A stretch of 46,954 nt of DNA from Dysgonamonadaceae bacterium (GTDB taxonomy: Bacteria > Bacteroidota > Bacteroidia > Bacteroidales > Azobacteroidaceae): assembly GCA_031272075.1 (NCBI GenBank), contig JAISUK010000086.1, forward strand, positions 1 through 46,954, read 5' to 3'. The stretch's first letter is position 1; the number at the start of each line of letters is the position of its first letter. The position numbers were made by a program, and so were the translations under genes. Under the pieces are notes generated by a model that had not been told where the DNA came from, ran no database searches, and worked only from the letters and a program-made list of their open reading frames with translations. Below, piece after piece: positions 8,329-15,559 of the stretch.

Positions 8329-9235
8329 AAAACTGACGTTTGAATCGACCTTGAAATCTATGGATACCGAAGAATTTCTCGACATCCATTTTTATCGCCC
8401 AATCGGATATCGATGGGCATTATTCTTTCATAAACTGGGCGTTACGCCTAATCAGATTACACTGGCCTCGATCATTGTGGGCATCGCATCCGGAATCTGT
8501 TTCTATTATGACGCATTGGAAATTAAAATTACCGGAATCTGTTTGCTTATCCTGGCTAATTCCTACGATAGCGCCGATGGCCAATTGGCGCGGATGACCG
8601 GCCAAAAGACCGAACTTGGACGCATACTCGATGGAGTGGGGGGCATCTTCTGGTTCATCTCCATCTACATTGCCATCATCTGCAACCTGTGGCCGGAATG
8701 GGGATTTTATATCCTTGCCTTGGCGTTGCTGGCAGGCGCCTCGCATGGCACACAGACACGAATGGCAGATTATTACCGCAACATCCACCTCTTTTTCCTG
8801 AAAGGAAAAAATGGAAGTGAGCTGGACAATTCTGCCGATCTGCAACAGCGTTACAAGACATTGAGTTGGAGGAAGAAGCCGTTGTTGAAATTTTTCGAAT
8901 ACAATTACCTGAATTATACACGTGGCCAAGAGAGCTGGACACCACATTTCAATGCCATGATGCGCGTATTGAGGCTACAGTTCGCCGGTGTTGCTCCCGA
9001 ATGGTTCCGTGCGGAGTTTCGTGAGAAAAGCCTGCGACTGATGAAGTATACCAACATGCTTTCATTCAACCTTCGCTCAATCGTGTTGTTTATTTCGGCG
9101 CTCTGTGGCATGTTGTGGATTTATTTTGTTTTTGAAGTCACAGTCATGAATTTCATGATGCTTTATATGGTGCGAGCTCATGAGAAGATCTGTGCCGGAT
9201 TTACCGAAAAACTGATGAAATATGCTGAATCTTAA
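8318..9235 (+). CDS. CDP-alcohol phosphatidyltransferase family membrane protein
   Basis: The protein has 305 residues with several membrane helices. The family motif is readable: Asp84-x2-Asp87-Gly88-x2-Ala91-Arg92, Gly101, Asp105. Where the fourth motif Asp is expected (Asp-x3-Asp) residue 109 is Gly. These enzymes transfer a phosphatidyl or related group between a CDP-activated substrate and an alcohol. With the inositol-3-phosphate synthase downstream, phosphatidylinositol (phosphate) synthesis is the natural role. The start overlaps the ATP-grasp gene and the end overlaps the HAD gene by 14 bases, indicating translational coupling. The missing Asp either marks a divergent clade or an altered activity. 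Confidence 0.8.
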   Translation: MTDKKLTFESTLKSMDTEEFLDIHFYRPIGYRWALFFHKLGVTPNQITLASIIVGIASGICFYYDALEIKITGICLLILANSYDSADGQLARMTGQKTELGRILDGVGGIFWFISIYIAIICNLWPEWGFYILALALLAGASHGTQTRMADYYRNIHLFFLKGKNGSELDNSADLQQRYKTLSWRKKPLLKFFEYNYLNYTRGQESWTPHFNAMMRVLRLQFAGVAPEWFRAEFREKSLRLMKYTNMLSFNLRSIVLFISALCGMLWIYFVFEVTVMNFMMLYMVRAHEKICAGFTEKLMKYAES

Positions 9236-9956
9236 TCAAGTAAAAGGAATCATTTTCGACTACGGCGCCACCATCGATACCAACGGCAAACATTGGTCGG
9301 AAGTATTGTGGGAGGCCTATCTGTCAGCCGGAGTGCCGGTGAGTAAAGCGGAATTTCGCGATGCTTATGTCTATGCCGAACGTTATCTGGCGCTTCATCC
9401 GGTGATAAGAAAAGAAGATACCTTTAAAAACGTGTTGCGCGCTAAGACGGCGATACAACTCCAACAACTCGTCGAAAACGGCTGTTTGATGAACGATGAA
9501 CTGAAGATTTCCGAATATTTTATCGCAATATCAAATCATTGTTTTAACTTTGCCCGTTCAACGGTGTCAAATTCCGGCATTGTCTTGAAGCAATTGTCCG
9601 AAAAATACCCGATGGCGCTTGTTTCTAATTTCTATGGAAACATCCGGGTGGTGTTGAAAGACTTTGGGATTCGCGGCTTTTTCACGGAAGTCATCGAATC
9701 GGCGCTGGTGGGAGTTAGAAAACCCGATCCTGCCATATTCATGTTGGGAGCCGAAGCACTGAACCTGGCTCCTCAAGAGGTGGTGGTGGTCGGTGATTCA
9801 TATACGAAAGACATCGCCCCGGCACAATCGATCGGATGTCAGACAATCTGGCTGAAAGGTTTGGCATGGGACGACGAGCAGCCGGATTTGCAAGCCGATG
9901 CCGTCATCTCGGATTTTGCCACGTTGAAGACGATTTTTCAGTTAAATGAGAAATGA
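9222..9956 (+). CDS. HAD-superfamily hydrolase (probable phosphatase)
   Basis: The protein has 244 residues. HAD motif I reads Asp13-Tyr-Gly15-Ala-Thr17, motif II Ser in Val-Ser-Asn, motif III Lys in Arg-Lys-Pro-Asp-Pro, and motif IV Gly-Asp-Ser-Tyr-Thr-Lys-Asp. The cap is an inserted helical (C1) domain at about residues 25-110. The usual second Asp of motif I, the general acid/base, is Gly. In this operon a phosphatidylinositol-phosphate or inositol-phosphate phosphatase is the obvious guess, by context only. The start overlaps the upstream gene by 14 bases. Confidence 0.75.
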   Translation: MLNLNQVKGIIFDYGATIDTNGKHWSEVLWEAYLSAGVPVSKAEFRDAYVYAERYLALHPVIRKEDTFKNVLRAKTAIQLQQLVENGCLMNDELKISEYFIAISNHCFNFARSTVSNSGIVLKQLSEKYPMALVSNFYGNIRVVLKDFGIRGFFTEVIESALVGVRKPDPAIFMLGAEALNLAPQEVVVVGDSYTKDIAPAQSIGCQTIWLKGLAWDDEQPDLQADAVISDFATLKTIFQLNEK

Positions 9957-9977
9957 TTTACTATAAATTTGAATATC

Positions 9978-10052
9978 ATGGCGTTAGCCGAATTGTTCGT
10001 TTTAATAATGGAAACCGTTATTGAGGTTGAAAAGCCTGGGTTAGGAGAATAA
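9978..10052 (+). CDS. Possible 24-residue small protein
   Basis: An ATG-to-TAA frame encodes Met-Ala-Leu-Ala-Glu-Leu-Phe-Val-Leu-Ile and ends Pro-Gly-Leu-Gly-Glu. It has a short hydrophobic N-terminal half and an acidic tail. It fills part of the 200-base gap between the HAD gene and ino1. It may be chance; no family is recognised. Confidence 0.2.
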   Translation: MALAELFVLIMETVIEVEKPGLGE

Positions 10053-10157
10053 AATAAAATAACGATTCGCTGAAGCTGTTTTATTATACGAGGGAAAACC
10101 TCACAATTTAAAGGATTGCTGCGGGTTGCAGTGTATTTTAATTTAATTTAAAGTAAA

Positions 10158-11456
10158 ATGGAAAAAATTCAAGTGAAAGAAGCCAAAGGAAAACTTGGCG
10201 TTCTGGTAGTAGGAGTGGGAGGCGCAGTTGCGTCAACCTTTATTGCAGGTACATTGATTACCCGCAAAGGTCTGGGAATCCCGGTCGGGTCGATCACACA
10301 ATTAGCCACAATTCGTTTGGGCAAACGCGAAGAAAACCGTTTCCCGAAAATCAAAGATGTCATTCCTTTGGCCAAATTGGAAGATCTTGTGTTCGGCGGA
10401 TGGGACATCTTTGAAGACAATGTGTATGCCGCTGCACGTCATGCAGAAGTATTGACGGTGGAAGATCTGGACAAGGTCAAAGACGAATTGCAGGCGATAA
10501 AACCGATGAAAGCGGTCTTTAATCAAGATTTCGTCAAACGACTTCATGGCACATGGGTCAAATCGGCTCCAACCAAATGGGAGCTGGCACAGCAGGTGCG
10601 TGAAGATATCCGACAATTCAAGGAAACGAACAATTGCGACCGCGTCGTGTGTATCTGGTGCGGCAGCACGGAAGTATTCACGGAAATGGATAAAGTGCAT
10701 AAATCACTCGCTGCGTTCGAAAGTGCTATGAAAGAAAACAGTCCGAAGATCGCTCCTTCCATGATTTATGCTTATGCCTGCCTGGCGGAAAAAGTGCCGT
10801 ACATCAACGGCGCTCCCAACCTGACAGTCGACATGCCTGCCATGTGGGAATTTTCGACCAAACAGCAGGTGCCGATTCTCGGAAAAGACTTCAAAACCGG
10901 TCAAACGATGATGAAGACGGTGCTTTCTCCGATGATCAAAACACGCATGCTGGGACTGAACGGCTGGTTTTCTACCAATATACTGGGAAATCGTGACGGC
11001 GAAGTGCTTGACGATCCCGGATCGTTCAAAACAAAAGAAGAATCCAAACTTTCTGTGATCAGCAATATTTTACAGCCTGATCTGTACCCCGAACTCTACG
11101 GAAATGTGTATCATAAAGTACGTATCAATTACTATCCGCCGCGGAAAGACAACAAAGAAGGCTGGGATAATATCGATATTTTCGGCTGGCTGGGTTACCC
11201 GATGCAACTGAAAGTGGACTTTTTGTGTCGAGATTCGATCCTGGCAGCGCCGCTGTGCCTCGATTTGGTATTGTTTACCGACTTGGCGCACCGCGCCGGA
11301 ATGAGTGAAATTCAATCCTGGCTGTCGTTCTATTTCAAAAGCCCGATGCATGATTTCGATCACATTGCGGAACATGATTTGTTCATCCAATATGTGAAAC
11401 TGAAAAATACATTACGTTCCATCATCGGTGAGGAAACGATTGATTTCCTGGACTAA
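10158..11456 (+). CDS. ino1: myo-Inositol-3-phosphate synthase
   Basis: The protein has 432 residues, a typical length for the prokaryotic/eukaryotic MIPS family. It converts glucose 6-phosphate to inositol 3-phosphate with NAD as a bound cofactor. The Rossmann signature Val-Gly-Val-Gly-Gly-Ala-Val is at about residues 17-24, and the Gly-Leu-Asn-Gly-Trp-Phe-Ser-Thr-Asn and Ser-Lys segments of the catalytic domain are near 270-300. It supplies the headgroup for the lipid-forming genes upstream and is followed 11 bases later by an acyltransferase gene. The 200-base gap before it may carry its own promoter. Confidence 0.92.
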   Translation: MEKIQVKEAKGKLGVLVVGVGGAVASTFIAGTLITRKGLGIPVGSITQLATIRLGKREENRFPKIKDVIPLAKLEDLVFGGWDIFEDNVYAAARHAEVLTVEDLDKVKDELQAIKPMKAVFNQDFVKRLHGTWVKSAPTKWELAQQVREDIRQFKETNNCDRVVCIWCGSTEVFTEMDKVHKSLAAFESAMKENSPKIAPSMIYAYACLAEKVPYINGAPNLTVDMPAMWEFSTKQQVPILGKDFKTGQTMMKTVLSPMIKTRMLGLNGWFSTNILGNRDGEVLDDPGSFKTKEESKLSVISNILQPDLYPELYGNVYHKVRINYYPPRKDNKEGWDNIDIFGWLGYPMQLKVDFLCRDSILAAPLCLDLVLFTDLAHRAGMSEIQSWLSFYFKSPMHDFDHIAEHDLFIQYVKLKNTLRSIIGEETIDFLD

Positions 11457-11467
11457 AGAGTTAAAAG

Positions 11468-12289
11468 TTGAAGGATCAGTTAATCAGTATCGAGGACATC
11501 AAGAAAGTCCATCCCGTTTTCCAAAAATCGTACGGGGATTTCCTTGCACGATGTGTCATGAAAATTTCAGGATTGTACAAAGCCAATCGCGTGTACGACA
11601 GCGCTAAGTACAAGACCGGCACAGACATCGAGGATGCGATGATCGACGGTTTGGGGATTCACCGCAAGGTAAGGAATATTGATGTCCTTCGACAATTTGA
11701 CGGGCAACCGTTTATTACGGTTTCCAACCATCCGTATGGTCATATCGATGGGATCATGTTGATCGGAGAGGTGGCGAAGGTGCGTCCCGATTTCAAAGTG
11801 ATGGTTAATTGGGTATTGGGAATGGTGGATATCATGGGGGATCACTTCGTGAGCGTCAATCCCTATACTTCCGGACCTATGGTCGACAGATCAAGCTTGG
11901 CCGGCATCAAAGAATGTATCGGACATCTCAAAGCCAATCATCCGTTGGGATTCTTTCCGGCAGGAGCGATTTCCAAAAACAGATTGGTTCGGATTGAAGA
12001 CCGTGCCTGGCAACCGAATGTGTTACGATTGATACAGAAAGCAAAAGTGCCGGTGGTTCCGGTTTTTGTGACCGGGAACAACTCTTGGTTCTTTAATTTG
12101 CTCGATCTGATTGATTGGCGTTTGCGTACCGTCAGGCTTTGTCACGAACTGACCAACAAACAGAATCGGGTGCTCGAATTGATATTTGGTCAGCCGATTT
12201 CGGTGGAAGAGCAGTCGCAATACCACGATGTGGTTACTTTCGGTAAGTTCTTGAAAGCAAAAACGTATGAGTTGAAAGTTAGTGGTTAG
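11468..12289 (+). CDS. PlsC-like lysophospholipid/acyl acyltransferase
   Basis: The protein has 273 residues. The start is a TTG at 11468 because the frame is open back to there and the N-terminal helix fits the family; the first internal ATG is 30 codons in. The acyltransferase motif is Asn87-His88-x5-Asp94 (spacing as in ornithine-lipid/hemolysin-type relatives rather than classical His-x4-Asp), and Phe-Phe-Pro-Ala-Gly at about 157-161 replaces Phe-Pro-Glu-Gly. It probably acylates a lyso-lipid at the inner membrane; being 11 bases after ino1 it may finish the inositol-lipid backbone (inference). The last codons are part of a GTTAGTG repeat array. Confidence 0.8.
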   Translation: MKDQLISIEDIKKVHPVFQKSYGDFLARCVMKISGLYKANRVYDSAKYKTGTDIEDAMIDGLGIHRKVRNIDVLRQFDGQPFITVSNHPYGHIDGIMLIGEVAKVRPDFKVMVNWVLGMVDIMGDHFVSVNPYTSGPMVDRSSLAGIKECIGHLKANHPLGFFPAGAISKNRLVRIEDRAWQPNVLRLIQKAKVPVVPVFVTGNNSWFFNLLDLIDWRLRTVRLCHELTNKQNRVLELIFGQPISVEEQSQYHDVVTFGKFLKAKTYELKVSG

Positions 12290-12348
12290 TGGTTAGAGGC
12301 CTGTCTTCTAACTTCTAACTTCTAACTTCTAACTTCTAACTTTCAACT
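12270..12348. repeat. Heptamer repeats forming a long imperfect hairpin
   Basis: Left arm AGTTGAAAGTTAG (12270-12282), followed by further GTTAG units, pairs with right arm CTAACTTTCAACT (12336-12348). Between them are five exact CTTCTAA heptamers (12305-12339). The left arm is the end of the acyltransferase coding sequence. The whole array can fold as one hairpin between that gene and truA. Confidence 0.85.
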
Positions 12349-12351
12349 GTA

Positions 12352-13101
12352 ATGAGGTATTTCTTGTATTTGTCCTATAACGGAAAAAATTATTGCGGTT
12401 GGCAGATCCAGCCCAACGGGATTTCTGTGCAGCAGCGGTTGATGGAATCGTTGTCGATCCTGCTTAAGGAAGAATGTCAGGTGGTTGGCGCGGGGAGGAC
12501 AGATACCGGTGTACATGCATCCTGCATGGTGGCGCATTTTGATACAGAACAGCCTTTGACCGACTTGTTGCGGTTGAAAAATCAACTCAACGGCATCCTG
12601 CCTTCCGATATCGCCATCAGCGAAATAAGGGAAGTCGCTCCGGAAGCGCATGCGCGTTTTGATGCGATTTCACGGACGTATCATTATTATTTGTCCGACA
12701 AAAAAAATCCGTTTCGGCGCGAGTATGTTTACAAGGTATCGAAACTGCCTGATTTCGAGGAGATGAACAAGGCGGCTTCCTTGTTGCTCGAAACAGTGGA
12801 TTTTACAAGTTTCAGCAAAACCCATACGGATGTAAAAACAAATTGTTGTCGTGTTGCACATGCGCAATGGAAACAAGAGGGCGATGTCTGGGTGTTCGTT
12901 ATACGTGCAGACCGTTTTTTACGAAATATGGTGCGTTCGATAGTGGGGACATTATTGGATGTGGGATGGGGAAAATTGACGATTGCTCAGTTTGCATCTA
13001 TCATCGAACAGAAAGACAGACGAAAGGCAGGCGTTTCAGTGCCTGCACATGCATTGTTCTTGATGGCGATAGAATATCCTGAATTGATAGTTAGTGGTTA
13101 G
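12352..13101 (+). CDS. truA: tRNA pseudouridine(38-40) synthase TruA
   Basis: The protein has 249 residues, the family length. It isomerises uridines 38-40 in the anticodon arm. The catalytic-Asp motif Gly-Arg-Thr-Asp-Thr-Gly-Val-His-Ala is at about residues 48-56 and Arg-Met/Asn-Met-Val-Arg-Ser near 193-199. The start is the ATG directly after the heptamer array. The last codons (Val-Ser-Gly, TAG) lie in a second GTTAGTG array (13089-13109), like the end of the preceding gene. Confidence 0.95.
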   Translation: MRYFLYLSYNGKNYCGWQIQPNGISVQQRLMESLSILLKEECQVVGAGRTDTGVHASCMVAHFDTEQPLTDLLRLKNQLNGILPSDIAISEIREVAPEAHARFDAISRTYHYYLSDKKNPFRREYVYKVSKLPDFEEMNKAASLLLETVDFTSFSKTHTDVKTNCCRVAHAQWKQEGDVWVFVIRADRFLRNMVRSIVGTLLDVGWGKLTIAQFASIIEQKDRRKAGVSVPAHALFLMAIEYPELIVSG

Positions 13102-13123
13102 TGGTTAGTTAATTTGTAATCCA

Positions 13124-13191
13124 ATGAAACGAGCATGATTTTCAAACATCCAAGTTGATGACGATAATGACATGCGCGTTCCATACGACCT
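13124..13191 (+). repeat. Dispersed ~68-bp repeat, copy B
   Basis: It reads ATGAAACGAGCATGATTTTC, then AAACATCCAAGTTGATGACG, ending TTCCATACGACCT. It is oriented with transcription and ends 15 bases before the DUF3256 ATG. The embedded frame (ATG 13172) encodes Met-Arg-Val-Pro-Tyr-Asp-Leu and ends at a TGA (13208-13210) that overlaps the downstream start as ATGA. Confidence 0.9.
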
Positions 13192-13206
13192 AAAAAATAT
13201 TGATGT

Positions 13207-13839
13207 ATGAATAAGTTATTATTATACCTATTGTTTGCCTGTTTGGCGGGTAGTACTTTGTCGGCGCAGGATGCTGCCCATTTGTTTCATTCTATGCCGG
13301 ATGCCATGCTTTTGCCGATCGATTCGATGCAGCGTGTAAAATTGACAGATGCCTATAATGAGGAGAAATCCGCACAGCTGATCAACAGTCTGAACGACAC
13401 AACCCGGTTGCTCTCGTTGTCGGATCAATATTTGCTGTTGCAAATGGGGAACGCCACGATCGAGATGGGATTATTGCCGATGATCAATGATTCGAAAGTC
13501 GTGTGCCTGATTAAAACGGTTTGCGCGCCGGTGTGTGACAGCCGCCTCGAATTTTATACCGTCGAATGGAAAAAATTGGATAGTAAGTTGTTTATCAATC
13601 CCGTTACCGATCGATGGTTTTTGAAAGACGAGGTTGACCCGGATGATGCCGGTTTCGGCAGCATTGCAGCCGTAGTGAGTATCCCGCTCATGCAATACAA
13701 CTTGAATCCGGATGATTTTTCATTGTCTCAAACCTACACTTCTCCACAGTTATTAAGCACTGAAAACCGGGGTAAGTCGGAGAACTATTTCAAAGACGAA
13801 CCCCGGAAATATACCTGGAATAAAATTAAATTTGAATAA
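13207..13839 (+). CDS. DUF3256 family exported protein
   Basis: The protein has 210 residues with a signal peptide (cleavage after Leu-Ser-Ala-Gln near residue 21). The body, with Ala-His-Leu-Phe-His-Ser-Met-Pro and Asp-Ala-Met-Leu-Leu-Pro, matches my recollection of the Bacteroidetes-specific DUF3256 family, found near truA in related genomes. It lacks a lipobox, so it is probably periplasmic. Function is unknown. It is preceded by repeat copy B, which would drive its translation by overlap if the mini-frame is used. Confidence 0.75.
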   Translation: MNKLLLYLLFACLAGSTLSAQDAAHLFHSMPDAMLLPIDSMQRVKLTDAYNEEKSAQLINSLNDTTRLLSLSDQYLLLQMGNATIEMGLLPMINDSKVVCLIKTVCAPVCDSRLEFYTVEWKKLDSKLFINPVTDRWFLKDEVDPDDAGFGSIAAVVSIPLMQYNLNPDDFSLSQTYTSPQLLSTENRGKSENYFKDEPRKYTWNKIKFE

Positions 13840-13863
13840 TAAATGTCTTTAAGTATCTGTATT

Positions 13864-15549
13864 TTAGGGTTTTTTGATGATGGAATAACGAATAATCCTG
13901 AAAACATAGAGTAGGATATGGGCGACCGCAATGGCCGAAAGCGACAGGAAGAAGCCATTGATCTCTCCTCCCGACTGAAACAGATGCAATACGATAAATC
14001 CCGACAGCACGACTGCAATGCTCAGTCCAATATACGACAGGATGAGCGCATCTTTGCGGGTTATCCTCGATGTTTTGTTTTCCGGCGTTACTTGCTTGAG
14101 AATGGAGATCTTACTGCGTCGTGAACTGTAAAATACGTAGATGTCATGTCCGACAATCATCCACAGGAGCAGCCTGATCCAAGTGTCGAACGGCAAAAAT
14201 ACCATCATAAACAGGCAGACGAGGATTCCGAGTAGCGGAACAAGCGGCACTAACGGCGTTTTGAATTTACGGGGAACATCCGGCATCTTCTTTCGCATGA
14301 CCAGAATCCCGGTACTGACAATGATAAAGGCAAACAAGGTGCCGATACTGGTCAATTCTCCCGCAACATTGGAGGGGACAAACAAGGCGAAGATGCTGAT
14401 AGACAGCATGAAAAGTAGATTGCTTTTGAATGGTGTCCCGAATCTTACATGTATTTGCGAGAACATCTTCGGCAACAGCCCGTCTCTACTCATTGAGTAA
14501 AATACGCGACTTTGTCCCAGCAACATGACGAGAATCACGGAGGAATAACCTGCCAGTATGGCGATGATAATAGCTTTGTTGAGCCATAGGTGGGCTTGCT
14601 GGATTGATCCGTCGGGCATCACCGTTCCCATGTGTTCAACTGCTATCGCTACCGGCGCGATGCCGTCTTTCCCCTGAAATTCGGTATAATAAACTGTGCC
14701 GGTCAGCACGTGGGCAAACAAGATGTACAAGATGGTGCAGATAAACAACGATCCGAGTATGCCGATGGGCATGTTTTTTTGCGGATTTCTCGTTTCCTGC
14801 GCGGCAGTGCTCACGGCATCAAACCCAATGAAAGCAAAAAACACAATGGCAGACGCTCGGATGATTCCACTGAACCCAAAGACACCCCATTCTCCCGTAT
14901 TTTCCGGAATATAAGGAACGTAGTTGTCGGAATTGATAAATCCCCAACCCACCACAATAAACGTGATCACCACGGCTACCTTCAGAATGACTATCAAGAT
15001 ATTGAACAAGGACGATTTCTCTGTGCCCCGTATCAACAGCAGACTTAAAAGGATGATGATACATGCCGCCGGGAGGTTGACGACGCCCCCTTCCCAGGGG
15101 CAAAGCGTCAGTTCGGGTGGGAGATGAATTTGAAAACCTTCCAGCAGTTTTACCAGATAGCGACTCCAACTGATGCTGACGGTGGCAGAGGCTACGGCGT
15201 ATTCCAGGATCAGATCCCATCCGATGACCCAGGCGATAAATTCGCCCAATGTGGCGTAGGAATAGGTGTATGCACTTCCTGCGATGGGAAACATCGATGC
15301 AAACTCAGCATAGCACAACCCTGCGAAGCAACATCCAACCGCCGCAATGAGAAAAGAAATGGTGATGGCCGGCCCTGCATAACTGCCTGCAGCGATTCCT
15401 GTAATGGAAAAAAGGCCGGCGCCGATGATCGCTCCCAATCCGAGCGCTATCAACTTGACGGGTCCCAGTGTCTTGCGCAATGAATGGGATCCTTCTTCCT
15501 GTGCTTCCGACAGTAATGAATGTACCGGTTTGCGTTGAAAAATGTTCAT
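13864..15549 (-). CDS. APC-superfamily amino-acid permease (cationic amino-acid transporter type)
   Basis: The protein has 561 residues, taking the ATG at 15549 (Met-Asn-Ile-Phe-Gln-Arg-Lys); an ATG 10 codons upstream would overlap the rhamnosidase stop. Twelve or more membrane helices are apparent. The first has the APC signature Gly-Ala-Ile-Ile-Gly-Ala-Gly-Leu-Phe. The pattern fits the CAT-like branch (TC 2.A.3.3). It imports or exchanges amino acids across the inner membrane; the substrate is not readable. It starts 10 bases after the alpha-L-rhamnosidase stop and is probably the last gene of an nrdJ-rhamnosidase-permease transcript. Confidence 0.88.
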   Translation of the reverse strand: MNIFQRKPVHSLLSEAQEEGSHSLRKTLGPVKLIALGLGAIIGAGLFSITGIAAGSYAGPAITISFLIAAVGCCFAGLCYAEFASMFPIAGSAYTYSYATLGEFIAWVIGWDLILEYAVASATVSISWSRYLVKLLEGFQIHLPPELTLCPWEGGVVNLPAACIIILLSLLLIRGTEKSSLFNILIVILKVAVVITFIVVGWGFINSDNYVPYIPENTGEWGVFGFSGIIRASAIVFFAFIGFDAVSTAAQETRNPQKNMPIGILGSLFICTILYILFAHVLTGTVYYTEFQGKDGIAPVAIAVEHMGTVMPDGSIQQAHLWLNKAIIIAILAGYSSVILVMLLGQSRVFYSMSRDGLLPKMFSQIHVRFGTPFKSNLLFMLSISIFALFVPSNVAGELTSIGTLFAFIIVSTGILVMRKKMPDVPRKFKTPLVPLVPLLGILVCLFMMVFLPFDTWIRLLLWMIVGHDIYVFYSSRRSKISILKQVTPENKTSRITRKDALILSYIGLSIAVVLSGFIVLHLFQSGGEINGFFLSLSAIAVAHILLYVFRIIRYSIIKKP

Positions 15550-15559
15550 CGTCGGATGA

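Noticed and set aside
12305-12339. Tandem heptamers as a CRISPR array
   Set aside because: Units are 7 bases with no spacers and no cas genes are nearby.
13918-15483. Several 60-140 codon plus-strand frames opposite the amino-acid permease
   Set aside because: The permease frame has clear membrane helices and family motifs; the opposite frames show no recognisable domain.
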